Of a stretch of DNA of 47,260 nucleotides, positions 37,379 to 47,260 are shown piece after piece. The stretch covers positions 113,290 through 160,549 of the forward strand of contig NMRA01000672.1 of the NCBI GenBank assembly GCA_002633005.1. The letters are read 5' to 3'. Made by a program: the position numbers and the translations under genes. The stretch comes from Phoronis australis. Its lineage: Eukaryota; Phoronida; Phoronidae. The stretch's first letter is position 1. Each line of letters opens with the position of its first letter. The notes under the pieces were generated by a model, which saw only the letters and a list, made by a program, of their open reading frames with translations, did no database searches and had not been told where the DNA came from.

Positions 37379-40300
37379 GTTGTCTAGTTCAAGAAGTGAT
37401 TTTGACATCACCGAGAACATGTGTTTTGCCTGTTTTGTTTAAGCCAGAGGTGGTTTGTTTATTCCCGCCTCTTTCACATGGCTACTTAAATATTTGAGAT
37501 ACGTTATATTCCGGTAGTTGTATGCTCGCTGATGTGCTGTGTATTGAAATTAAGTACAGGTTAGGAGTATACCTGGAAAGTTTTCAGTTTTTCTTCAGTA
37601 AGATTCAAGTTTGGTTATTTTTGTCCATGCTAATAATGGACATTATTCTAGGGCCCCGGAATCTAATCTTTGTACTCAAAACGAACTTGAAATTATTTTA
37701 CGATTTCTCTGCTATTTTTTGTGCGAACTCAAGATGAATGGTTATTACATTGTGCATATGAGTGTCAAGTCCAGTTTTGCACTTGATGACCCTATTGGTG
37801 CTACAAACTGTAGTAAAACTCAAAATTTTGAGTTCAAACTCGATTTTTTAGCCATTATCAACAGCAAACGAGGACTAAAAAATTATCCATGTAAGCCATT
37901 ATGTACTCTAGCATAGAATAATAGACATTTATCTTGAGTTTGCACAAAAGTAGAGTAGAAAATGCCAAAAAAAATAATTTTGAGTTTAATTTCAGGTAAA
38001 AAGATTAGAACCCGGGTGTGCTCCGAAATCTGGATTTTTATGGGAAAAATGTATTCAAACAACAAAGCATTATAATCTAAGATACAAATGTCAACTAATT
38101 GCATGCCTATTTGTATGGTGTGTCCATCTTTGTTACTATAGTGATTGAAGGGAGTGTAAACCCTCATTTAGGCACAAGAAAAACAACTTTTGATTTACTT
38201 CACAACCGTTACAAAATTGGATCTTTAGTCAATTTAGGTGTGATTTCTGGACAGTGGCAGTTCAGCATTGCTTGCTACCGGCCTCTTCAAGTGTGTTCGT
38301 CACAGTGAGCCATTTCACGCGACGAACACGGGAGCATGGTCTCCTCTAATTCAGTCAATTTTTTCCTACCCAGAAACCACTTCTGATCTGAGTTGGGAAC
38401 TTAGGTGACCTCAGGCGTGCATTCGGTAGACGCAAGAACCTCGTGAAAATGAAAAATTATGCAGTGCCGGCAAAATATCACCATGTATTACTAGGGAAGC
38501 ACGTGATCACACTTGCTTTTTCGAGATTCTTGCATCTGGGGAACTCGGCCCAATTTTGTAGCGGTACTTCTGTTACAAAACCTCGGTTTTTAGCTGTTTT
38601 ACTTGAAAGAAGTTTTGTTTTCATTTTTGTTAATCTTGTTTGTACTGTTTTATTTGTTTTTGTTTTTTTATTTATTTAAAATAATGTATTGCCTGTTATT
38701 TGATTTATTCATGGGAGCCACTGGATAGTCCAACTACAATGGTGGTACCCCCAAACGCCAGGAAACGTCTTTTAAGACGCCTTAGGTCAACCTAAAAGGG
38801 GTCAAATTTGTGTCAAGTTACCGTGCGTATTCAGATTTTACGATTTTCAGTGTGGCGCATCTCAATTCAGGTAACAAAGTTTTCTGTGAATTCCGCAAAA
38901 AAACATTTTTTGTACAAATGAAATTCAATATTTCCGATCGTACTTTAATTCACTTCTCTTTTTAGACTTTACTATTACAATGTAATTATCATTTAGTCGC
39001 CAAGAACTATTAAGTGATGGCAGTCGATAGTTTAAATTTCTTTTTTCTTTTTAAAAAATAGGGAAAGCGAATATGATTTTTAGTTGAGAATTTTCATGTT
39101 CGATTCAGTTACTGGATAATAAAGCATTCAGATAAATCTGCACGTTGGCAAGCTATTCTGTTGCGTTGTTGAGTGCTCCAAATACTCTTGAGATTTTAAT
39201 TTTATTACAGACACTCTTTGGTTTGCAAGCCTCAACTTTATTAAGTCCTATGATCGGTTTTGCCAATCAAAAATAATACTAAAATGGACTATTTCGTACA
39301 TCCTGCCTCTGTATTTATTGGCAAATTGCCACTCTCGTCGTGTTTTCGATCTACTCATCCACAAAAATGAAATTCTATAGCAACTTTTGTTGCATTTGAA
39401 AAAAGCAGTCATCCGAACGAATACTGTCGACTTGTGTTGACTTTCATCTTTTGAACCCATGTACTAAAATGACGAGGGAACAGAGTCATTTAAAACAAAA
39501 TTAATAGTAGCAATTTAAAACCATGAAAGGGTTAACAATTACTGGGTATTTTCGTCTTAAATGGGAACTGAAGTCACATGTGTAAAATGATAAATGGCAG
39601 GTGATTTCCAAAAAACTTTTGGAGGAAATTGTCTTCAACTTGGACAAAATAAATGCTACTGCAAACACATGGCTATAGTGACCACTGCTTTGTTAAAAGT
39701 TTGTGTTGTTCGTATCGGTTTATTAAAACGCTCCACTGTACATTCGTTTACTGGTAAGCTTCGAGCGCCTCGTGGCGGGCTTATTCAACATTACGTATGC
39801 CCGCCAGTTTTCAAGTCATCTTCGTTATCGTGGTTATGCGGGCGAGACGTTTCTATGGTCTCTCCGACTATTTTTGCATTACAACAGGGCACATATGATG
39901 TAAGTCAAATGCTAGTAATGTTCATACTCCTTTAGTTTGTTGGAGTTTCTACTGGTAGATTTATATTTTCGAGTTTTCCTCTGTTTAGTAACATGTTTTA
40001 ACTTAAAAGTTACTTGTTTATCAAGCCCCGCCCAAGTCAGCCAATGAGTTTCAAGGTCGCAATGTCTGCCGTTGCAGTTTACCTGATATTTATTGTGCTT
40101 CGTTATCGGAATTTTATATTGGCATTTTTGTATTTACTTACTATTTTTGTAAATTACTGTTTCCGTAAAATCTACGGTGGAAGTTAATAGTTTGTATTTT
40201 TCTGGAATGTTCGCTTATAGCTTTAGGCATGTTTTTTTCTTTGTTCTAGTTTGCTGGTGTCGTGATGCTACTTATAAAATGAAGCTGCGTCGCCGTTAAA

Positions 40301-40566
40301 TTCTCTGTTATGAAACGTCTCCTCGTGCAGGTATAATCGTATTACTCGGTTGGAAAAATTCTGGTGATTAAGTTTCAACGCCTACGTGTTCTTGTCATTA
40401 GTGACCTGGTTTGCAAAGGTACAAAGAACCGTACTGCAGCTATGCCGTCTTAGTCAGTGATATTGACGTTGGCCCTAGTTCCGCTACAGTGAAGACAACG
40501 ACATTACGTAACACGTCAAGCTACGAACAAGTATTTGTGCTGGCAGTGTATAGTCATTAGTTCAGT

Positions 40567-42074
40567 ATGTCGACAACAGTCGAGGTCGCGGCTTTAGAGG
40601 ATTCTCAGGCAGTTAGTAAGAAGCTAATTTAAAGCGGTCATCAAAGACGGACTCGCTTGTTACAAACACTAGACAAGTTGTTTTATCGAATTTTGTAAGG
40701 CATTTGAACTTGGCATGTTGCTTTGATTTTCCAGCCAGTCGTGTCGCCCACCGGTGACAGATAAAAGTTTGAGTGCCAAAGTGATGTATTTACCTCTTTC
40801 CAATATTCGGTGGCGCAGTGGATCGGGACAACGAGACAGTCACGTTTCCGCGTATGAGCTAAAACCAACTCATCAAAGTGCTCGTTGGAACATTCTTCTA
40901 AAGCGTCGTCAAGGCGCTATTCTACAAGTTCTAAGGCAAGACTGAGGGCCGCGGCGGCAATTAACGGCTGGTTTGACTTGCGGAGAAGGCGCCTTGGAGA
41001 AATGAATCGAGAAGGAGGCGGAACTTCAGCAGAAGGCGCTACAAGCTGAGCAAGAAACAAAACAATACCAAGTTTTTGTCAGCGTTAGAAATTAAGCTTG
41101 CAAAAGCCAGTGCCGAAGAAGCCGATCTGAGTTCAAGCTCTGCAGCGTGTGTTCATCCCCGCAGACAAACCTTGTGCTAACCTCCCCATATCGCATAACG
41201 CCTTGAATAATGAACCTCAGCCTTGTGTTGCCGGCCACCAGCTCCTTTGCAATCGGGTAGTGAACTAGATCTGGTTCGTCTTGCGCCTGCCATGCACTTA
41301 CCTCATTTAAGCTCCGGGGTACTTTCCGGAGGCGACCCTAAGTCTTATTTAACCTTTGAGATGTCATTTGATTCTCAAATCGCCCATTTAACGACGAGCG
41401 ACTCCCGACAGGCTATATTATTTGGACTCGTTTGGGGGATGCGAAAGATCTTGTGACTTGTTGCCTCCTCTACATGAATCCTCAATATAGGGCGCTAGTA
41501 CTGAAGCGCGTCGATTACTCAATTCGGAAGAAGGAATCCCGTTTAGACACTTACAAGACAGCGCATTATCTTTCTTAGCACGTCTTTAATCTTCGCCCCT
41601 CACCAGGTGTAAAGATGTTTTCTGAATCAGTGTAGTCACGCGAGTGGTGATTACCGACGACATCCTGTAAACTTCGCTGGTTTAGTGTCTTTCAGAAAGC
41701 AGCCGATTCCGTCAACGACCCTGTTTTTCGTAGGTACGCCATATCACAAAAGTCAAGACGACCTCCGCGCTGAAACTAATTTCACCGCTTCAGCGAATGC
41801 AGAATCCGGAGTTAGCAAACGTAATCAGTCGCTCTGTTTCTACTGCTTGGTGGAGCACGTCGTATACGACTGTCCCCAGTTTATCACCCTGGCCAATGAG
41901 GTGAAACGTAAGTTCATTCTGACTAAGAGGCTGTGTTTTGCTTGTTTTGGTCTAGTCACCTATCTGATGAGTGTTTTTAGAGGCGAGTTTGTAAAGTGTG
42001 TTCTAAGCGCCATCCCACATTGCTGCGTTTCTAGGGCTTCGAATTACAAATCCGCAGAGACGTATCGAGCTTAA
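40567..42074 (+). mobile_element. Decayed BEL/Pao-type LTR retrotransposon gag
   Basis: Begins with an ATG at 40567 (MSTTVEVAALEDSQ). It then shows, across several frame breaks and stops, the order typical of BEL/Pao gag: a Lys/Arg-rich N-terminus, a charged coiled-coil stretch near 40980-41110, a GGDPKSYLTFEMSFDS block near 41330, and a CX2C-X3-H-X4-C zinc knuckle (CFYCLVEHVVYDC) at about 41830-41870. A second Cys pair follows (LCFACFG). No protease, reverse transcriptase or integrase follows; the sequence runs into the LINE/minisatellite region. A dead relic. Codon GC content is higher than in the flanks. Confidence 0.7.
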
Positions 42075-42304
42075 GTCCCTGCCAATAAAGATGTTAACGA
42101 TTGCAGCGACGTCTACTCAGCAGCTAGGACAATGAGATAACCATAGTAAATTGAGCTAGAATCTAAGACGTCTGCACCCCCTGTAGGTGAGTCACAGTTG
42201 TCACTACATTGTCGCCATGGCTGTGAAAAACTTGGAAGTGACTGATTTCTATGGCACAAACTCAGTGGTCATGTCAAATGGGATTGCACGGGGAGGCGCT
42301 TCAA

Positions 42305-42345
42305 AACAGAGTCAATTAATAAACACGACACACAATACACATGTT
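42305..42345 (+). repeat. Isolated unit of the 40-bp minisatellite
   Basis: GTCAATTAATAAACACGACA followed by CACAATACACATG matches one monomer of the array that starts at 44046. It lies at the 3' end of the LINE relic on the minus strand, so the LINE is bracketed by the repeat. Confidence 0.75.
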
Positions 42346-42349
42346 AACA

Positions 42350-44045
42350 ATTAAAATAATCATTGTTTACTTCATTACTTCCAGCCCTTATACAAGTATG
42401 AAAGTGGCAAGGCACTGAGCGCGTAATTAACAATGCGGTTTACACAATGCAGACATTAAATTTACTATGCAAAATAAAAACTTCGTGAACGAAACGAGCT
42501 AAGTTCCAAACGTTGCAAGACTTTATGAAATAACTGAAGGGATCACCACTGAAAGTTTTTAATATTAAACCAAATATCAAAATTTCTCTTAAGATCTTCA
42601 TATACAGGACATTCTAATAAAACGTGTTTTTCATCCTCACCAGTGTCAGAACAAACAGAGCAGAAACGCTAATCTCTATCTATATCCAAATGTCTACCAG
42701 TTTCTATTTTTAGTTGATGATTTGAACATCTAAAACGTGCAAGAGCTGTGATTAAATATTTTTGTCAAAACATTGCATATTCGTCTAGAATGAGTATTTC
42801 TAAACAATTTATATAAACATAATTTACTAAGATATGATATGTCGTCCAGCCATTGCTGTTCGTCTATGTCTACACCTTTCTTTTAAGTCGTATACAAATA
42901 TCTCTTCCTTATCTACTGACTGACTGACTGACCCAAACAATTCCAAACCCGCTCCTAAAAAGTAGGTTTTTACGCCGGATACCCCTGCTTTCACGATTTC
43001 ATTCTACAAAGTCATGCTGAAACTTATAACATGAGTAAGTATATATATTCTGAGGCAATTCCATCAACTTCAACAACTATTAGAAAACTCCCAGACACCA
43101 TTGTAGACCGGTCTAGCTCACCCCTGGCTGCTGAATTATGGGCACTTCACCCAAGACCTAACCCGAATTTACAAAATTTATTTTGAAGAATCTCGACATT
43201 TGGGACTCTCACCTCTCCACTCACTTCTCCGCTCACCTCTCTGCTTACCTCTCTACCATGAAAACCCCACACTTCCGAACCATACATATTAGTAGGGCAT
43301 ATTTTGGTATCGAACAACACTAACTTTCGAATTGTGACATATACTTTTTCAACAAAAACAAAACATTTTTAGCCTTATCAGCTAAATTCGACTAAGTTTT
43401 TGTCCAGACACATTTAGTAGTAAAATAAGTACAGAGATATTTGTAACTACCTTCAACAGTGATTTGTTCTCTATCAGTGAACCCTTTTGCATAATTACGT
43501 AATTATCCTCCTTTTCTGAAGACTACAATTCTAGTTTTTGACATGCTAATAACTAGTTTCCATTTTTACTATACACTTTATTCTTAATCAACCGTTGCAA
43601 TTCAATTGCTGTCTTGGAGAATACAACCAGGTCACCTGGAAATAGCAAGCAGTATATCTTTAACATATCTAATGACACTCTGGCATCATTATTGGTCTTC
43701 AACTCGCGTGCAAGATCAATTAAATGTATCAAAAACGAAAAGGGTGGAAGCTGATAGCTTTTTCATACTCCCCACAAACAATCAAAATAGTCCGTGGTGT
43801 CAACATTTTGGTTTAGCGGGACACACGACCTTTCGTTACGATACATTTTACTCAATACTTTTTAAGTTTTACCAGATAAATTGTGGCTGATTAATTCATA
43901 TTTCAACCACATTTCCATGTCCAGTCAAATGCCTTTTTAAAATCAATGAAAAGAGAATGAAAACTGCCTCTGGTGAACGACAAGTATTCAGTAAGTAGGG
44001 TGTGCAAAATAAATGTGTTGTCTACGGTAGAATAAAATTTTCTGA
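42350..44045 (-). mobile_element. 5'-truncated dead LINE (non-LTR retrotransposon)
   Basis: On the minus strand, reverse-transcriptase motifs appear in order: FRKFYSTVDNTF and SLFIDFKKAFDW (about 44035-43905), then LLFPGDLVVFSKTAIELQ (about 43660-43600), where the catalytic F/YxDD box has become FPGD, then a TRIVVFRKGG-like block. Near the 3' end is a CX2C-X8-H-X4-C finger (CSVCSDTGEDEKHVLLEC, about 42660-42605). Frames are broken by stops and indels. The copy starts inside the RT domain, as expected for truncated target-primed insertion. The clade is uncertain. Confidence 0.78.
42914..42932 (+). repeat. (CTGA)n microsatellite
   Basis: About four and a half CTGA units inside the LINE relic. 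Confidence 0.9.
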
Positions 44046-46540
44046 ATAATATGCACGACACAAAATAATCATGATAACAACTCAATTTATATACAAGACA
44101 CACAATATACATGAAAACAAGTCAATTAATATACACAGCAAACAATATACATGAAAACAAGTCGGGTAATATACACAATACATTATATACATGAAAACAA
44201 GTCAGTTAATATACATGACAAACACTATACATGATAACAAGTCAATTAATATACACAGCAAACAATATACATGAAAACAAGTCGGGTAATATACACAATA
44301 CATTATATACATGAAAACAAGTCAGTTAATATACATGACAAACACTATACATGATAACAAGTCAATTAATATACACGACACACAAGGTACATAAGTAAAT
44401 TAATACACACGACATACAATATACATGCTATCAAATCAATAATATACACTACACACATTATACACGATAACAAGTCAATTAATATACACGACACACAATG
44501 TACATGATCACAAGTCAATTATTATACACAACTCACCATATATATGACTGCAAGTCAATATTTACGACACGCAATATATATGACAAGTCATTTAATATAT
44601 GCGACACACATTATACATGATAACAAGTCAATTAATATACATGACACGCAATAAACTTCAAAACAAGTCAGTTAATATAGACGATTCACAATATACATGA
44701 TAACAAGTCAATTAATACACACGACACACAATATACATGATAACAAGTCAATTAATATACACAACATACAATATGCATAATCACAAGTCAATTAATATAC
44801 ACAACAAACAATATGCATCGTGACAAGTCAATTAGTATATACGACACACAATATGTATGATAAGTCAATTAATATATGCGACACACAATATATACGACTA
44901 CAAGTCAATATAAACGACAACCAATATATATGACAAGTTAATTGATAAACAACACACCATATACATGAAAACAAGTCAGTTAATATACACGACATATATG
45001 ATTGCAAGTCAATATTTACGACACGCAATATATATGACAACAAGTCAATTAATATATACGACACACAATGTACATGATAAGAAGTCAATTAATATACATG
45101 ACACAATAAACATGAAAGCAAGTCGGTTAATATACACGACTCACAATAAACATGATAAGTCAATTAATATACACGACACACATTATACATGATAACAAGT
45201 CAATTAATATGCATGACACACAATGTACATGATAACAAGTCAATTAATATACACGACTCACCATATATATGACTGCAATCAATATTTACGACACGCAATG
45301 TATATAACAACAAGTCAATTAATGTATACGACACACAATGTACATGATAAGAAGTCAATTAATATACATGACACAATAAACATGAAAGCAAGTCAATTAA
45401 TATACATGACACAATAAACATGAAAGCAAGTCAATTAATATACACGACACACATTATACATGATAACAAGTCAATTAATATACACGACTCACCATATATA
45501 TGACTGCAATCAATATTTACGACACGCAATGTATATAACAACAAGTCAATTAATATATACGACACACAATGTACATGATAAGAAGTCAATTAATATACAT
45601 GACACACAATATACATGAAAACAAGTCAATATACACGACACACATTATACATGACAAGTCAATTAATATGCACGACTCACCATATATATGACTGCAAGTC
45701 AATATTTACGACACGCAATATATATGACAACAAGTCATTTAATATATACGACGCACAATATACATGATAACAAGTCAATTAATATACATGACACACAATA
45801 AACATGAAAGCAAGTCGGTTAATATACACGACTCACAATAAACATGATAAGTCAATTAATATATACGACACACATTATACATGATAAGAAGTCAATTAAT
45901 ATGCATGACACACAATGTACATGATAACAAGTCAATTAATATACACGACTCGCCATATATATGACTGCAAGTCAATATTTACGACACGCAATATATATGA
46001 CAACAAGTGATTTAATGTATACGATACACATTGTACATAATAACCAGTCAATTAATATACATGACACACAATAAACATGAAAACAAGTCAGTTAATATAC
46101 AAGACTTGTAATATACATAACAAGTCAATTAATATACACGACACACAATGTACATGACAACCAGTCAATTAATATACATGACACACACTATACACGATAA
46201 CAAGTCAATTAATATACATGACACACAAGGTACATAAGTAAATTAATACACACGACATACATTATAACAAGTCAATTAATATACACAACACACAATATAC
46301 ATAACAGGTCAATTAATACACACAACAAAGAATCTGCATAGTGACAAGTCAATTAGTATAGACGGCACACATTATATATGATAAGTCAATTAATATATGC
46401 GACACCCAATATATACGACCACAAGTCGATATATTCGACACCTAATATATATGACAAGTCAATTAATACACACAACACACAATATATTATAACAAGCCAA
46501 TTAATATACATAACCCACAATATAAATGACATCAAGTCAA
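44046..46540 (+). repeat. ~40-bp minisatellite array, about 60 copies, higher-order repeats
   Basis: The monomer is AT-rich and contains GTCAATTAATATACACGACA followed by CACAATATACATGATAACAA. Some monomers lack several bases. A three-monomer block of 120 bp (44118-44237) is repeated almost exactly at 44238-44357. A larger mixed block marked by CTCACCATATATATGACTGC recurs near 44530, 45250, 45485, 45670 and 45945. There are no unique spacers. Reading frames through it are artefacts of the repeat. Confidence 0.93.
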
Positions 46541-46545
46541 TTAAT

Positions 46546-47260
46546 ATATATATATATATTTATTCAATAACTAGGCCTCCGGCCCTTGTTACAATCAAAT
46601 CATCAATACAATAAAGGTAAGTGTCAATCACTAGAAGTAAACCGAATTCTTCTTCGCTTGAATGCGAAATGAACATATTTACATGTTGACCATATAAGAT
46701 CTTTTTCCTCCATAGTCATGAGTCTGTTGAATTTTGTAACATTGGGATTGTTGTAGCTCCATGCAGGCAAATATCGTTTCCTAAGGTCATCGTAGAATGG
46801 GCATTCGATAACAAAATGATATTCCGACTCGACATATGTCCTAACACAGAGAGGGCATAACCTTTCTGTTCTGTTAAGTTTCAAGTGTCTACCCTTTTCA
46901 ATCATTAGTGCATGCGCTGAACATCTCAATCTCACCATATCAGATCTAACATTTACATTGTCAATTACATCTAAATAGTTTTCAAAACATATATTTAACT
47001 TAAAAGTTCTGTAAGTTTCCAGCTTAATCGAATTGTTCAAAATATCTTGCCATTTTTGCTGATCAATATCTTTGCATCTTTGTTTAAAAAGTGATATGAA
47101 GCTTGTCTCGGAACCTACACCCTGATTATACCATGCTTCTCCAAAACCAAACTGAAATAACAATTTCTTAACATCATTAACCCAGCACGGTTTATTAACA
47201 TTTTCCGTCATATTGTACTGCCATTCATAGCAATGATATGTAATTTTTGACTCATCGGTT
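46546..47260 (-). mobile_element. 3' end of a second LINE, C-terminal finger domain (5' partial)
   Basis: An open frame runs from the right window edge to a TGA at 46626-46624, about 210 residues. It holds the post-RT region (NKPCWVNDVKKLLFQFGFGE, WQDILNNSIKLETYRTFK) and a CX2C-X9-H-X4-C finger (CPLCVRTYVESEYHFVIEC) followed by PFYDDLRKRYLP, as in many invertebrate LINEs. No stop or frameshift is visible, so this copy is younger than the one at 42350-44045. After the stop come about 70 bases with AATAAA and a (TA)n tail, then the minisatellite. Confidence 0.82.

Larger units (their letters stand above)
35375..40566. other. Intergenic stretch
   Basis: Starts with the ZDHHC12-like 3' UTR; a candidate poly(A) signal is at 36421. 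An inverted-repeat element lies at 37133-37378. The last ~600 bases, including TATAAAATGA near 40274, could be a decayed LTR for the gag relic that follows. No protein similarity seen elsewhere. Confidence 0.6.

Noticed and set aside
44828-45417. Open frames encoding repeated Tyr/Ile/Thr-rich peptides on both strands
   Set aside because: They arise from the 40-bp repeat, which stays open in several frames; no independent coding sign.
44046-46540. CRISPR-like array of regular repeats
   Set aside because: Units are contiguous, with no unique spacers and variable monomers, in a eukaryotic genome; it is a minisatellite.

Overview
This is a eukaryotic nuclear window. It carries three interrupted animal genes, spliceosomal introns of both the U2 and the U12 class, and many short repeats and retroelement relics. 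The three proteins read clearly as KAP3/KIFAP3 (the kinesin-II accessory subunit), ODR4 and a ZDHHC12-like palmitoyltransferase. Gene density, retained U12 introns, BEL/Pao and LINE relics and signs of high heterozygosity suggest a marine invertebrate animal, perhaps a deuterostome. I cannot fix the species from the sequence alone.

Layout. 1-15509 (+): the 3' part of KAP3, 14 coding exons, about 780 residues to the stop; the first exon or exons lie left of the window. 15510-17771: its 3' region and the shared tail-to-tail intergenic stretch. 17772-29245 (-): complete ODR4, ten coding exons, about 433 residues. 29246-30928: head-to-head interval. 30929-35374 (+): complete ZDHHC12-like gene, five coding exons, 280 residues. 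35375-40566: intergenic, no gene seen. 40567-42074 (+): decayed BEL/Pao gag. 42350-44045 (-): 5'-truncated dead LINE. 44046-46540: array of a ~40-bp minisatellite with higher-order structure. 46546-47260 (-): 3' end of a second LINE, running off the window.

The exon chains were built by hand. Every junction was required to keep reading frame and similarity to the known family, and the summed lengths are exact multiples of three. This exposed three U12-type introns: an AT-AC intron and a GT-AG intron in KAP3, and a GT-AG intron in front of a 37-bp microexon in ODR4.

Two single-N gaps, at 12214 and 21195, each separate two near-identical direct copies of about 1.7 kb and 0.77 kb. These are best read as unmerged contig or haplotype ends, so the second copy of a KAP3 exon is probably an assembly artefact.

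The most interesting biology is mobile-element traffic at splice sites. A palindromic SINE-like insertion has a target-site duplication that copies the splice acceptor of a KAP3 exon. A 35-bp tandem repeat in ODR4 copies a splice donor. A minisatellite abuts the 3' ends of two LINEs. The three genes share no obvious pathway: KAP3 serves kinesin-II and ciliary transport, ODR4 is an ER membrane factor for receptor trafficking, and ZDHHC12 acylates proteins at endomembranes.
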